From positions 32,257-96,256 of the forward strand of contig JADJNA010000052.1 in the NCBI GenBank assembly GCA_016709305.1: a stretch of DNA of 64,000 nt, given 5' to 3'. The notes under the pieces are model-generated. The model was not told where the DNA came from. It ran no database searches and was given only the letters and a program-made list of their open reading frames with translations. This DNA is from Candidatus Villigracilis saccharophilus (GTDB taxonomy: Bacteria > Chloroflexota > Anaerolineae > Anaerolineales > Villigracilaceae). The translations under genes were made by a program, and so were the position numbers. This document shows positions 34,903-45,703 of the stretch, piece after piece (the first letter of the stretch is position 1; the number at the start of each line of letters is the position of its first letter).

Positions 34903-36436
34903 ATGTCAGAATACACCACGCTAGAAAAGATCCGCCTGCAAAAAATTGAAGAGCTACGCGCCGAGGGGTTTGATCCCTATCCCACGCGTGCTGAACGTAC
35001 TCATACCAGTACGCAGATTATCGCTGAGTATGAATCTGCTGAAGCAGCCGCTGCTACGCCTGATTCGACTCTAGAAGTGAAGGCAACGCTTGCGGGGCGT
35101 ATTCGTGCCAGTCGTGCCATGGGTAAGGTGTCCTTCGCGCACATTGAAGACCGTGACGGCAAGATTCAATTGTTTTTCCGCGTTAATGAATTGGGCAAGG
35201 ATCGTGTGGATTTCTTCAATAAGATGCTCGATCTTGGTGATTTTATTCAGGCCTCCGGGGTTATGTTCCGTACCAAAACGGGAGAGATCACGCTTCATGT
35301 TCATGATTTCAAGCTGCTCGCCAAATCGGTGACGCCGTTGCCTGCCGACAAAGATGTGACCCAGGAAGACGGCACAGTTGTCCGATACGCCGCGCTTGAG
35401 TCGGCTGAGATCCGCGCGCGGCAGCGCTATGCCGACCTGGCAGTAAACCCTGATGTGCGCGAGACGTTCCGTAAACGCGCCACGCTGATCAAAGCCTTGC
35501 GAACCTTTCTTGATGAGCACGATTTCCTTGAAGTAGAAACGCCGATCCTGCAGCCGTTATATGGCGGCGCGGCGGCGCGTCCGTTCGTGACTCATCATAA
35601 CGAGCTTGACCAGGATATGTATTTGCGCATCTCGTTCGAGTTATATCTCAAGCGTTTGCTTGTTGGCAATATGGAACGTGTTTATGAGATTGGACGAGAC
35701 TTTCGTAATGAAGGCGTTTCATTTAAACACAACCCTGAATTTACTCAACTTGAATTTTACTGGGCTTATGCCGATTATTTGCAGGTTATGGAGTTGACCG
35801 AGCAAATGGTTGCTTATGCCGCTGAAAAGGTGGCAGGTTCCACAAAAATTACATTCGGCGAACACGAACTGGAATTCAAACCGCCCTGGAAGCGAGTGGA
35901 AATGCGAGCAGGTATCTTGGAAGTCAGCGGCATTGATATTGCCGAGCACAAAACCGCTGAAGACCTGCTCAAAGCGATTCGAGCCAAACATGGAAACAAA
36001 TCTCCCGACCCCAAATCTACACGTGGAAAGATGATTGATTTTCTGCTGGGCGAGTTCCTTGAACCAACGCTCATTCAGCCAACTTTCCTTTACAACTATC
36101 CGCGTGATATTTCTCCGCTGGCAAAATCCATGCCGGGATCCTCTCACTGTGGAGCGCTTCGAAGGCTACGTGGCTGGCTTTGAATTGTGTAATGCCTTTA
36201 CCGAATTGAATGATCCACTAGATCAGGAACAGCGCTTTTTGGAAATGGGGCGCGATTACACGGATGATGAAGAAGAAAAGCACCCGATGGATGAAGATTA
36301 TCTGCGCGCCATGCGCTACGGGATGCCGCCCAATGGTGGATTCGGCATGGGTGTTGACCGCCTCGCGATGCTATTGACGAATAAACATTCCATCCGCGAA
36401 GTGTTGCTTTTTCCAGCCTTGCGAAAAGAAGAATAA
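34903..36436 (+). CDS. lysS: Class II lysyl-tRNA synthetase (frameshifted at 36135-36137)
   Basis: Charges tRNA-Lys. About 510 residues. OB-fold anticodon-binding domain (~55-150), then class II motif 1, motif 2 (FRNEGVSFKHNPEFTQLE) and motif 3 (GFGMGVDRLAMLL) split across two frames. The first frame ends at 36183 with nonsense; adding one G to the GGG run at 36135-36137 gives MPGDPLTVERFEGYV and joins the second frame to 36436. The gene is normally essential and single copy, so the break is most likely a sequence error. GGAAGAG precedes the ATG. Confidence 0.93.
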
Positions 36437-36443
36437 TAATATT

Positions 36444-36487
36444 GACAACGAAAAACTGGCTCGCATGCGAGCCAGTTTTTCGTTGTC
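36444..36487. terminator. 44-base perfect palindrome between convergent lysS and META gene
   Basis: GACAACGAAAAACTGGCTCGCA is followed directly by its exact reverse complement. The A5/T5 tracts in the arms supply a U-run in either direction, so it should terminate both lysS (+) and the META lipoprotein gene (-). Confidence 0.75.
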
Positions 36488-36506
36488 ATATAAATAACCG
36501 TGATAA

Positions 36507-36914
36507 TCATTTGCGCGCAAGGTGTACGACGGATGCCCCGTCAGCGGATGTGATTGTCAATGTGTCGCCGCTTAATTGAATTTGAAGTGTGACGCCATCC
36601 GAAAAAACGCTTAGTACTCCCTGTTCCTGCAGCATGGTTTCATCGCAGAACATCATGGTGGACATGATGGCACTGAAGGAGAGTGTGTCTCCTTTCTGTT
36701 CATATGTTCCGCCGAATCCGTTACAACCGACGTTTCCACTCATATTGCCTTTTGAGTCAAATTTTATATTTGTGTCAATATTGGATATCGCGGTAGTCGG
36801 GTTGGATGGATTACCGTAGGATATTAATTTCCAGTCGCCGGTGATCGTTGAGTTTGAGCCTGCACAAGCAGCAAGTATGAACAAAGCTATTACGAGTAGG
36901 GTTATTTTTTTCAT
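36507..36914 (-). CDS. META-domain lipoprotein (HslJ-like)
   Basis: A 135-residue exported lipoprotein. It has a short signal peptide with lipobox LAAC (Cys17) and a META domain: GDWKLISYG, then GNVGCNGFGGTYE, LSFSAIMSTMMFCDE, and a C-terminal strand TLTITSADG. These proteins, related to HslJ and META-domain proteins of unknown function, are anchored in the membrane or outer surface. GGAG precedes the start. Divergent from the ABC transporter operon. Confidence 0.8.
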   Translation of the reverse strand: MKKITLLVIALFILAACAGSNSTITGDWKLISYGNPSNPTTAISNIDTNIKFDSKGNMSGNVGCNGFGGTYEQKGDTLSFSAIMSTMMFCDETMLQEQGVLSVFSDGVTLQIQLSGDTLTITSADGASVVHLARK

Positions 36915-37046
36915 TATTATTCTCCAGGGTTAGTTTCACTCTATTTGACGCTGCCCGCTAAAATAAGTTCCATCTGAAAATTAATTGATTTATGTTAGCA
37001 CTTTTGTTCTATCAATGATATAATTTTTCCTCCACAGGAGAGTTTT

Positions 37047-38027
37047 ATGCCATTAAATACGATTACTGTTGAACAATTGAGCAAAAATTATCAAGTGCCA
37101 GAGCGTGAAGCAGGATTCAGCGCGGCTGTTCGTAGTTTCTTCAAACGCAAGTACAAAGATGTCAAGGCTGTGCAGCATGTCAATTTTACGATCGCACAGG
37201 GTGAGATCGTTGGATTTCTGGGACCGAATGGGGCGGGAAAAACCACCACGCTGAAAATGCTTTCTGGATTGCTGCATCCCTCCGGTGGAAAAGCCAGCGT
37301 CCTTGGCTTCATTCCCTGGGAACTGAATCCAGACTACCTGCGCTCCATGACTCTGGTCATGGGCCAGCGCAATCGCTTGTCATGGGATATTCCGGCTGCG
37401 GATTCGTTTTTACTCAATCAGGCTATTTACCGGATTCCGGATGATGAATATAAACAGACCTATAAGGAACTCGACGAACTGCTTGAGCTTGAACCCTTGA
37501 TAAAAAAACCGGTGCGTAATCTTTCCCTTGGCGAGCGCATGAAGTGCGAGATCGCGGCGGGGTTGCTCCATCGTCCCAAAGTTTTGTTCCTCGATGAGCC
37601 CACCATCGGATTGGACATCACCGGGCAGGTGCGTATCCGTGAGTTTTTACGGGAGTACAACAAACGCACAGGTGCGACGATCCTGCTTACTAGTCATTAC
37701 ATGGCCGATGTAACCGCTTTGTGCGAGCGCATTATTATCATTCATCAGGGACGGCTTAAGTACGATGGCGGCATCAATGATCTTTCGCGCAAGATCGCAC
37801 CTTTCAAGTTAATTGGTGTCATGCTTGCAGATGCTGACTCTCATGATTTAAGCGGATACGGAACCCAGGTCCAAAACGAAGAGGATGCGGATAAAAAATA
37901 TATTCAGGTTAAGGCAGAGGATGTCACCCGTATCACTTCCAGATTATTGGCCGATCTCCCCATTCACGATATTACCATCACTGACCCGCCCATTGAAGAT
38001 ATTATTGAGCAAGCGTTTAATCAGTAA
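37047..38027 (+). CDS. ABC-2 type exporter ATP-binding protein
   Basis: A 326-residue ABC ATPase. Walker A GPNGAGKTTTLKML, Q-loop region VMGQRNRLSWD, signature LSLGERMKCEIA, Walker B VLFLDEPTIGLD and switch His in LLTSHYMADV. A ~90-residue C-terminal extension follows the nucleotide domain. ACAGGAG precedes the ATG. With the two following membrane genes it forms a full ABC-2 exporter of the type assigned to drugs, antibiotics or polymers; the substrate is not readable. Confidence 0.9.
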   Translation: MPLNTITVEQLSKNYQVPEREAGFSAAVRSFFKRKYKDVKAVQHVNFTIAQGEIVGFLGPNGAGKTTTLKMLSGLLHPSGGKASVLGFIPWELNPDYLRSMTLVMGQRNRLSWDIPAADSFLLNQAIYRIPDDEYKQTYKELDELLELEPLIKKPVRNLSLGERMKCEIAAGLLHRPKVLFLDEPTIGLDITGQVRIREFLREYNKRTGATILLTSHYMADVTALCERIIIIHQGRLKYDGGINDLSRKIAPFKLIGVMLADADSHDLSGYGTQVQNEEDADKKYIQVKAEDVTRITSRLLADLPIHDITITDPPIEDIIEQAFNQ

Positions 38028-38101
38028 TTGACTTTGGACGCAGGAGCTAACTTTTGCGCTCAGAGTCAGGCGACTCGCCGCCTGACTCAAAAGGAGTACC
38101 T

Positions 38102-38899
38102 ATGTTTCTTATCATTAAACGACTCTGGCAGGTGAATTGGGCAGAGCAGTGGCAGTACCGCGCCAATCTGTTGATGTATCTGCTTTACTGGCTGGTTTCC
38201 CCCATCATTTACCTTGCTGTGTGGACAAGCATTGCCAATCAAAAAGGCAGTGTGAACGGTTTTACGGCCAATGATTTCATTACATATTATATGGTCTTGT
38301 TAATCTGTGATCAGGTCACCAGTAATATTGTCATCCATACTTTTGGCTACAAAATTCAAGATGGTACCCTGTCAGGAGAATTGGTGCGCCCGATCCACCC
38401 CATGCTGACAAATGGATTGGTCAACAATATCGCATTCAAGGCTCTGACTATGATGGGGTTGACGCCCATCTGGATCATTTTATATTTTCTCTATAAACCT
38501 GATTTCAGCAGCATGATGCTCAGAAACATTCTTCTTGCACTCCCAGCTATGATACTGGCATTCTTCATTGGTTATTTATTGTCTGCCTCCATTACCTCTC
38601 TTGCCTTTTGGACGACGCGCGTATATTCAATCCATGAATTTTATTTCGCACTGATCCTGTTGTTCTCGGGTCAATTTGTTCCGCTGACGCTCATGCCGAA
38701 AGTTGTTCAAGATATCGCGCAATATCTTCCGTTTCAACTTCTTATCTATTTTCCTATCCAGTTGATCCTGGGAAAGTTATCTGCGCAACAGATCGCTCAA
38801 GGGTATGTGATGTCGTTGATATGGCTTGGGATTTCCGGGCTTTTATTTTATTTGGTTTGGCGTAATGGTGTGAAGCGCTATTCTGCGGTTGGAGCCTGA
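38102..38899 (+). CDS. ABC-2 family permease subunit 1
   Basis: A 265-residue membrane protein with six predicted helices, of the ABC-2 permease type that pairs with the ATPase upstream (LLMYLLYWLVSPIIYLAVW, LLFSGQFVPLTLMPKV). I start at ATG 38102, which has AAAGGAGTACC upstream, instead of the longer open frame from 38054. The stop is 3 bases before the next permease gene. Probably a heterodimer partner of subunit 2. Confidence 0.85.
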   Translation: MFLIIKRLWQVNWAEQWQYRANLLMYLLYWLVSPIIYLAVWTSIANQKGSVNGFTANDFITYYMVLLICDQVTSNIVIHTFGYKIQDGTLSGELVRPIHPMLTNGLVNNIAFKALTMMGLTPIWIILYFLYKPDFSSMMLRNILLALPAMILAFFIGYLLSASITSLAFWTTRVYSIHEFYFALILLFSGQFVPLTLMPKVVQDIAQYLPFQLLIYFPIQLILGKLSAQQIAQGYVMSLIWLGISGLLFYLVWRNGVKRYSAVGA

Positions 38900-38902
38900 T
38901 CC

Positions 38903-39687
38903 ATGCATATCTTGAAACTGCTCGCTTCATTTCTCAAAGTTAATATTCAAATGTCGCTTGCGTATCGTGCAGATACGGTAGTCAATATCCTGCTCAACTT
39001 GATGTGGCTCGGCTGGGAATTACTCAGCCTCAACATTATTTTTAGCAATACCTCAAAGCTCGGCGGCTGGGGGCTGGGGGAGTTGATCGCACTTTTGGGT
39101 GTCTTCCGTCTCGTCAACACTTTGATGATCGCGCTGATATGGCCTAATACTGAAAAATTTAACCAGAGTATCCGTGACGGCTCAATGGATTACACCATCC
39201 TGCAGCCTGTTAATAGTATGTTCCTCGTGACCTTTTCTCGCATCACTGTTTGGCGGATTTGGGATCTCGTGTTGGCGGTTATCTTGATCGTGGTCGGCAT
39301 CAACATGGCTGGAGATATCATCACTCCATTCAGCCTGTTGGCCTTTATCCTTTTGACCGTTACAGGCATGATCATCATTTACAGCCTGTGGATCATATTG
39401 ATCGCGATGACATTCTGGTTCACAAAATTTGATAATAACGTTACCATCTTGCAAGCTCTGCTCGATTCAGGGCGTTATCCGGCCACAGTTTATCCGCCTG
39501 GCTGCGAATTATCGTGACATTTATCATTCCCATTGCTGTGGCAACGACCATTCCTCTTCAGGCATTACGGGGAGATTTGGCTTCGGGGCAGATCCTCTTA
39601 TTTATTGCGATCAGTGTTGTTGGTTTTTGGACCGCAACCAACATATGGAAAATGGGACTCAAACGCTATAGCGGAGCAAGCAGTTAA
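38903..39687 (+). CDS. ABC-2 family permease subunit 2 (frameshifted near 39497)
   Basis: About 262 residues, six helices, homologous to subunit 1 (TVVNILLNLMWLGWELLSLN, FSLLAFILLTVTGMIIIYSL). The first frame ends at 39517. Adding one base near CCGCC (39494-39498) gives YPPWLRIIVTFIIPIAVATT and extends to 39687, ending MGLKRYSGASS in close parallel with NGVKRYSAVGA of subunit 1. So the gene is whole apart from one missing base. Together with the ATPase it completes an ABC exporter. Confidence 0.85.
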
Positions 39688-39734
39688 TACGCGTCTGATT
39701 TCGAAGAAGCCTTAGCTTGGCAGGGTTCCCATAG

Positions 39735-39778
39735 AAGCGAAAAAAGCCAGTGGATGTCATCATTGGCTTTTTTCGCTT
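39735..39778 (+). terminator. Intrinsic terminator after ABC exporter operon
   Basis: Arms of 18 bases (AAGCGAAAAAAGCCAGTG and CATTGGCTTTTTTCGCTT) with one mismatch, 8-base loop and T6 within the right arm. Confidence 0.8.
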
Positions 39779-40057
39779 AAATAATTCACATAATATTTAT
39801 TTTTTATTAACTCTGTATTTATCCAGTTCGCTCTATTGTTCTGATACCATCCTGTAAATTAGACCCGTTTCAAATCAGTAATTTAAGGCTTACGCAAAAT
39901 TGAATAAATTGTCAAGGAAATCACACGAATAGATCCAATTTCAGAGAGATTCGTGCTTGAGTTCTGTCCGTAGGGTGTCAAATGGATCATTCTGTAAGTA
40001 GTTTGATCGTTTTTACATTTATCCCTTCTGAACCCTTGACAGAGGAATATACTTTTG
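39779..40057. other. Intergenic region upstream of the hybrid kinase
   Basis: About 280 bases after the ABC terminator (370 counting from the permease stop). No credible ORF, RNA or repeat was seen. It should contain the promoter of the signalling operon; no -35/-10 pair stands out. AGAGGA lies 12 bases ahead of the kinase start. Confidence 0.5.
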
Positions 40058-43000
40058 ATGCAGTTCAACCAGGATTCGGGGCGTGGCTTAAAGAAGCTAA
40101 CTGAGCGAAAAATAGTCATTTCTCACATCCAGCTTGCGTTGGCGGGGTTGGCAGTAATTTTGTTGTTAGGGTGGTATTCCACAAGCTCGATCGGCAGACA
40201 GACCGATCTCATTGAAAGAAATAAATACATCGAAATCGCTGAAATTGCGGCGGCGGGTATTGCGGAAGAGGAGATAAAACAACTAAGCGGGACGCTCGAA
40301 GACCTGCGTAATCCCAGCTATCAGGATATCAAAAGACACCTGATGGATTTTGGAAATATTGATCTGGAGGCGGATTACTTTTATCTGTTGGGGAAATTCG
40401 AAGATCAAATTGTTATTTTCGCCGATTCTACTTCAGATGCTGACAGTAATTATTTGCCGCCGGGGCAGGTTTACACTGACGCGAGTCCGCAAATGCATCA
40501 AATATTTATGGATGGAATTCCGATCACAGAAGGCCCCTCTCAAGACCGGTCGGGTATCTGGATATCTGCGCTTGTGCCGATAAAAGGACCCATTCATGGC
40601 GATGTTTTGCGAGTATTCGGCATTGATATTCCGGCGGCCATTTGGCGTGAAAAAATTTCAACTGCGCAACGCGAACCAATTCTGATCACACTCTTCTTAT
40701 CCCTTTTATATCTTGGTCTTGTTTTCTCCCGTTTTCGTTCGCAAGTCGCGAGTTCTGAAAGAAAAAAAATAGCTAGTGAATTAAAGGCTGAACGGGATTA
40801 TGCCACGCAGATTCTTAATATCATGGGCCAGGGGCTTACTGTCACAGATGCGGATGGAAGGTTTGAATTTGTTAATCCGGCCTATGCGCGCTTGTCTGGT
40901 TATGAACCGTCTGAACTGCTTGGAAAATCCCCGCTTGATATTAGCCTGCCTGAAGACCACGCGATTTTGACCGAACACAGAAAACAACTTCAGTCCGGCA
41001 GATTGTCAACATTCGAATCCCGTTTGGTACGCGCTGATGGTAGTATCGCTCAGATTTTGATCAGCGGCGTTCCGTTGAAATCTGAAATAGATGGGTCATT
41101 CAATGGCTCAATCATGGTCATTACAGACCTGACCGAACACAAACTCGCAGAGAAAGAATTGCGCGAGAGTGAAACCCGTTTCCGAAGTTTGTTCGATGAT
41201 TCCCCCATATCCCTATGGGAGGAGGATTTCTCGGTGGTCAAGCGACGGTTGGACGACCTCCGTGCTGAAGGAGTCGCCGATTTCAATGCGTATCTTGGCG
41301 AACACCCCGAAATTGTGGCTGAGTGTGTTGGGCTGGTTCAAGTGTTGGATGTCAATAAGGCCACGTTGTCACTATACGGAGCTGATAGCAAGGAAGCCCT
41401 TGTAAAGAGTCTGGCATCCAGTCTGCCGGAAGCAGGAAATGAGTTTTTCCGTTACGAATTAGTTCAGATTGCTTCAGGCGCGCTGCGTTTTGAAATCGAA
41501 ATGATCGCCCGTACTCTCGATGACCGATTGATCACTGTCAATCTGAATTGGGCGGTCATATCTGGATATGAAAGTGACCTGTCCAAAGTCATTGTCTCGA
41601 TCATAAATATCACAGAGCAAAAGCGGGCCGAAGCTGAACTCCTGCAAACCAATCGCCGGCTGGAAGGCTTGATCATTCGCGCCAATGCATTGGCGGAACA
41701 GGCGGAAACGGCAAATATCGCGAAAAGTAATTTTCTTGCCAATATGAGTCACGAGATCCGTACGCCCATGAATGGCGTTCTGGGGATGATGGGATTATTG
41801 CTGGAGACGAACCTGTCCTCAGAACAGTTGCAATATGCAAGTTTAGTTCGCTCAAGTGCAGAGTCTTTGTTGGGGATCATTAACGATATTCTTGATTTTT
41901 CAAAAATTGAATCACGCAAACTTGAATTGGAAAAACTTGATTTCGATCTCAAGGAAATTGTGGAAGATACGATCGCCATCCTTTCGACGCAGGCGCGGGC
42001 AAAAGGATTGAATCTCGATCTAGTGATCGACTCTGAAACAGCGATGCGCCTACGGGGTGATCCGGGACGGCTGCGTCAGATATTAATTAACCTCACTGGG
42101 AATGCGGTCAAATTCACAACCCGGGGGATCATATCAATTCATGTCTGTCAGGCCGGGCAGACTGAGAATACCGTTACGCTGCACTTTTCGATCAAAGATA
42201 ATGGCATTGATTAATTCGGAAAGGATCAGAAGTTTATTTACTCCCTTTACCCAGGTGGACAACTCTACAACGCGCAAATATGGTGGGACCGGATTGGGGT
42301 TGGCTATATCAAAACAATTGGTTGAATTGATGGGCGGTCAGATCGGTGTTGATAGCGTGGATGGAGAAGGATCTACCTTTTGGTTCACGGTTGTATTAGA
42401 AAAATTGGATCAACAAAATCCTACAAATGAAATAGAGAAGAGGATTGGAAAAACACAGCAAAGACTGACCGCTGAAATGCCAACCTTGGTTGAACAAAAT
42501 GGATTTTCACAGCTTCAAGCAGCTGAGAAAAGCCACTTTCACATTCTGCTTGTTGAGGATAATCTGATCAACCAGAAAGTTGCACTCTCTATAATAAAAA
42601 AACTGGGATACCCCATTGATGTTGCTGCAAATGGCATTGAAGCCTTGCGAGCGTTAAAAAACGTTCCATATGACCTGGTATTGATGGATTGTCAGATGCC
42701 TGAAATGGATGGCCTTACCGCAACTGCGGAGATTCGGGCTGCTGGTTCATCGGTACTCAACCCAAAAATCCCGATTATTGCGATGACTGCGCATGCCATG
42801 AAAGGAGACCGCGAGCGTTGTCTGGCTGCCAGCATGGATGACTATTTGACCAAACCAGTAAAACCTGTGGAACTGGCTGAGAAACTCGAGTATTGGTTTA
42901 AATCCTCTTTTGAGAAAAATAAACCACAATTTGAGGCCATCGGCCAACAAAACGAAAACACGCCAGCCGAATTACAGGTACCAAGTAAACAAGGTAAGAG

Positions 43001-43370
43001 CGATGAGTTGGATGGCAATAATAAAATTTTTAACGAATCTGAACTTTTAAGACGGTTAATGGATGACAAGGATCTTGAAAAGATGATAGTCACTGCTTTT
43101 CTTGAAGATATACCGAAGCAAATAGATGGATTGAAATTTGAAATTGCTGATAACAATTTGGCTGGCGCAAGGATAAAAGCACACAGTATTCGTGGAGCCT
43201 CTGCCAATCTTGCAGCGGAATCCTTGAGGCATGCAGCTCATGGAGTCGAGGTGATGGCCGAAAAAGGGAATCTGGATGGGGTGACTGCCTTGTTGCCCGC
43301 CATCGTATCAGAATTCGTATTGTTTGAAGAAGCGATCAAAAAGACAGGACTTTTGATCGACTATAAATAA
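40058..43370 (+). CDS. Hybrid sensor histidine kinase with PAS, REC and HPt domains (frameshifted near 42209)
   Basis: A membrane-bound hybrid kinase of ~1100 residues. Order: TM helix (~20-40), extracytoplasmic sensor (~45-200), TM helix (~205-228), PAS (~245-350), a second PAS-like region (~365-530), HisKA with H-box SHEIRTPMNGVLGMMG, HATPase (N-box region LTGNAVKF, G2 box YGGTGLGLAI), receiver (LLVEDNLINQ, LMDCQMPEMDG, LTKPVKP) and HPt (KAHSIRGASANL). The first frame stops at 42214 inside the ATPase; the second picks up NSERIRSLFTPFTQ. Two bases missing (or one extra) at GGCATTGATT (~42209) would join them. The phosphorelay output is probably the separate receiver just downstream. I use ATG 40058. 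Confidence 0.87.
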
Positions 43371-43382
43371 AGGAGAAATACA

Positions 43383-43778
43383 ATGAAAAGTTTAATCGTG
43401 GAAGATGACTTCGCCAGTAGATTACTGATGCAAAACTTTCTGCTGCCTCATGGAGAGAGCCATGTGGCGATCAATGGAAAGGAAGCCATTACCGCCTTTT
43501 CGATTGCAATCAACTCCAGCGAACCCTATCAATTGGTTTGTCTCGATATTATGATGCCGGAAATGGATGGGCAGACCGCACTAAAAGAAATCAGAACCAT
43601 TGAAGAAAGTAGGGGAATTATGCTTGGAGATGGTGTCAAGATCATCATGACCACGGCATTGAGTGATATTGATAATAAGATCAAAGCCGTCAATGAATTT
43701 TGCGATGGGTATCTTGTCAAGCCGATCGATCGAAGCAAACTCCTGGAACTGATCCGCTCGTTTGGCCTGATCAGCTAA
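43383..43778 (+). CDS. Single-domain response regulator (CheY-like)
   Basis: A 131-residue receiver. Acidic pair ED (IVEDDFASR), phosphoacceptor Asp in VCLDIMMPEMDG, conserved Thr in IMTTALSDID and Lys in YLVKPIDRSKL. No output domain, so it acts as a phosphorelay shuttle or a CheY equivalent. AAAGGAG precedes the start; it lies 12 bases after the hybrid kinase, whose HPt is the likely phosphodonor, and 3 bases before the RsbU-like gene. Confidence 0.85.
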   Translation: MKSLIVEDDFASRLLMQNFLLPHGESHVAINGKEAITAFSIAINSSEPYQLVCLDIMMPEMDGQTALKEIRTIEESRGIMLGDGVKIIMTTALSDIDNKIKAVNEFCDGYLVKPIDRSKLLELIRSFGLIS

Positions 43779-43781
43779 AAA

Positions 43782-44903
43782 ATGGATAGAGGAACATATC
43801 AAGTCCTGGTAATTGATGACTCGCCGATTGACCGGCTGATGTTGTCATCTATCCTTAAAAAGGAAGGCTATCATACGATTGCCGCCTCTGATGGTTCGGA
43901 AGGGATTCAGCGGGCAAGAGAGTTCCAGCCGGATATCATTCTATTGGATGTATTAATGCCTGGCGAAAATGGTTTTGAAACCTGCGCAAAGATAAAGATG
44001 GACGCGCTAACTAGTTCGATCCCGGTTATTTTCCTGTCAAGTGCGAATGATAAGAGCAGCCGTATTTCGGGGTTGAATGGTGGCGGCGTGGATTACATTA
44101 CCAAACCTTTCGAAACCGAGGAAGTACTTGCGCGGCTGCGAATTCATTTACGTATTCGCCAGGCTTTCAAGGCCTTGATCGAACAGCAAAAGTACCAACT
44201 ATCTCAATTAACGAGCGCGCAACAGGCGATTTTGGTCCAACCTGAAGAAATACCGGACGCGCATTTTGCAGTGTATTACCGGCCGTTGCATGCGGCCGGT
44301 GGGGATTTTTATGATGTCGTTCCATTGGGAGACGGCATTGATGGATTCTTTAGTGCAGACATTTGCGGACATGATCTAGGGGCTGCCTTTGTTACATCTG
44401 CCCTGAAAGTGTTATTGCGCCAAAACTTTAATTCCCTTTATACACCTTCGGAAATTATGACATTGCTCAATAGTGTTCTCCTGCCGGTCTTGAATGAAGG
44501 TGTGTTGATAAGCGCTTGTTGTGTGAGATTGAATCGTCGTTCTGAACGGCTTACCGTGGTTGACGCGGGGCATCCGCCTTTATTGCATCTGGACGTAAAT
44601 GGGAACGCTAATTTAATTTCTGCCAAGGGCGACCTGCTTGGTGCATTCGAGGCGCCTTACTTTGAAAGTGTGGAAGTTAAAGTGGCTAAAGGAGATCGCT
44701 TGTTTTTCTTTAGCGACGGTTTGATCGAAAATTATCATGCGAACGTCGTTTCACGTAAGGAAGGGATGAGGTATCTGGTAGAAGCGCTCGTTTCCCGGCA
44801 TAAGCTGCCTTTGGCTGAAATGGTGGAAGAGGCTGTTCAGGATATTTGTACATCCAATGAAGATCCTGGTGACGACCTTTTGCTTTTGGGAGTGGAAGTA
44901 TAG
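43782..44903 (+). CDS. Receiver-PP2C (RsbU/SpoIIE-type) serine phosphatase
   Basis: A 373-residue fusion. Receiver domain at residues ~5-125 (IILLDVLMPGENG phosphoacceptor, YITKPFETEE lysine) followed by a short coiled coil and a PP2C/SpoIIE phosphatase (~165-370) with AAGGDFYDVVPLG, SADICGHDLGAA, DAGHPPLL, FFSDGLIENY and DDLLLLGVEV supplying the metal-site acids. It should dephosphorylate the STAS anti-anti-factor encoded two genes on when its receiver is phosphorylated. This joins the two-component input to a partner-switch output. Confidence 0.9.
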   Translation: MDRGTYQVLVIDDSPIDRLMLSSILKKEGYHTIAASDGSEGIQRAREFQPDIILLDVLMPGENGFETCAKIKMDALTSSIPVIFLSSANDKSSRISGLNGGGVDYITKPFETEEVLARLRIHLRIRQAFKALIEQQKYQLSQLTSAQQAILVQPEEIPDAHFAVYYRPLHAAGGDFYDVVPLGDGIDGFFSADICGHDLGAAFVTSALKVLLRQNFNSLYTPSEIMTLLNSVLLPVLNEGVLISACCVRLNRRSERLTVVDAGHPPLLHLDVNGNANLISAKGDLLGAFEAPYFESVEVKVAKGDRLFFFSDGLIENYHANVVSRKEGMRYLVEALVSRHKLPLAEMVEEAVQDICTSNEDPGDDLLLLGVEV

Positions 44904-44905
44904 AT

Positions 44906-45313
44906 ATGTCCCAAGGTCAAATAAAAACGTGGGCCATGTATGCCAGCCTGGAAAATGCAGACCATATTTGCACGGACATTTCTGCCTGGATGACGGAGTT
45001 GAACTTGTCCAGACATGTTTTTTCACTCGAGCTTCTTGCGCGGGAGGCATTAAATAATGCGATTATTCATGGCAGCCAGATGGATCCTGCCAAAAAAATA
45101 TATGCTGAACTACTTTGCGACGAGAATATTTTGCAGTTGAAGATCAGGGATGAAGGCCCTGGTTTTAATTGGCGGGGCACTCTTCAAAAGGATATGGTAG
45201 CCGATAATAAAGAGAATGGGCGCGGGTTGAAACTTTACCAGCTTTATGCAGACCAGGTTGAGTTCAACGAGATCGGTAATCAGGTAATCCTAACCCGTTC
45301 AATCAAGGACTGA
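44906..45313 (+). CDS. RsbW-like anti-sigma serine kinase (HATPase_c_2)
   Basis: A 135-residue GHKL-type serine kinase. N-box LLAREALNNAIIHGS, G1 box IRDEGPGFNW and G2 segment NGRGLKLYQLYAD are visible. It should bind and phosphorylate the STAS protein encoded 50 bases downstream, and sequester a target (sigma factor or signalling protein). It begins 2 bases after the phosphatase gene. No sigma factor gene is nearby, so the target could be a chemosensory protein. Confidence 0.85.
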   Translation: MSQGQIKTWAMYASLENADHICTDISAWMTELNLSRHVFSLELLAREALNNAIIHGSQMDPAKKIYAELLCDENILQLKIRDEGPGFNWRGTLQKDMVADNKENGRGLKLYQLYADQVEFNEIGNQVILTRSIKD

Positions 45314-45363
45314 TCATAGTTTGAATTATTTCAGGAACATATACATATTACAGGAAGGTAAAG

Positions 45364-45681
45364 ATGCAGCCAGAACAACAAGACCCAATCATCCGATTCT
45401 ATAAGCCCGAAGGGGATATAACGGCGTCCAGCGCACCTTTGATCCGCGTCGATCTAAAGAATTTGATCGCGGAGGGAGTCCGAGACCTGGTCATTGATAT
45501 GACCAATACACGTGTGATCGATTCGACCGGCATTGGTTTGCTGGTTGCCACCCATAACTCTCTCGTGCGCCTGAATGGCAAACTTGCCATCAAAAATGTA
45601 TCTCAGGATTTGTTCGAACTATTAAAAGCATTCAGACTGGATAAACACTTTAGCGTGTCCGGTGACCCTCGATTAGGGTAG
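45364..45681 (+). CDS. STAS-domain anti-sigma factor antagonist
   Basis: A 105-residue STAS protein with the phospho-acceptor serine in VIDSTGIGLLVATH, the standard SpoIIAA/RsbV site. CAGGAAGG precedes the start. It closes a phosphatase-kinase-antagonist set and is followed 22 bases later by cheA, which suggests co-expression of the partner switch with the chemosensory array. Confidence 0.88.
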   Translation: MQPEQQDPIIRFYKPEGDITASSAPLIRVDLKNLIAEGVRDLVIDMTNTRVIDSTGIGLLVATHNSLVRLNGKLAIKNVSQDLFELLKAFRLDKHFSVSGDPRLG

Positions 45682-45703
45682 CACCGGTAAGGATGTGACA
45701 CTT

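Noticed and set aside
36995..37024. Promoter for the ABC exporter (TATAAT at 37019)
   Set aside because: A good -10 but the best -35 (TTAGCA) is poor; not secure enough to list.
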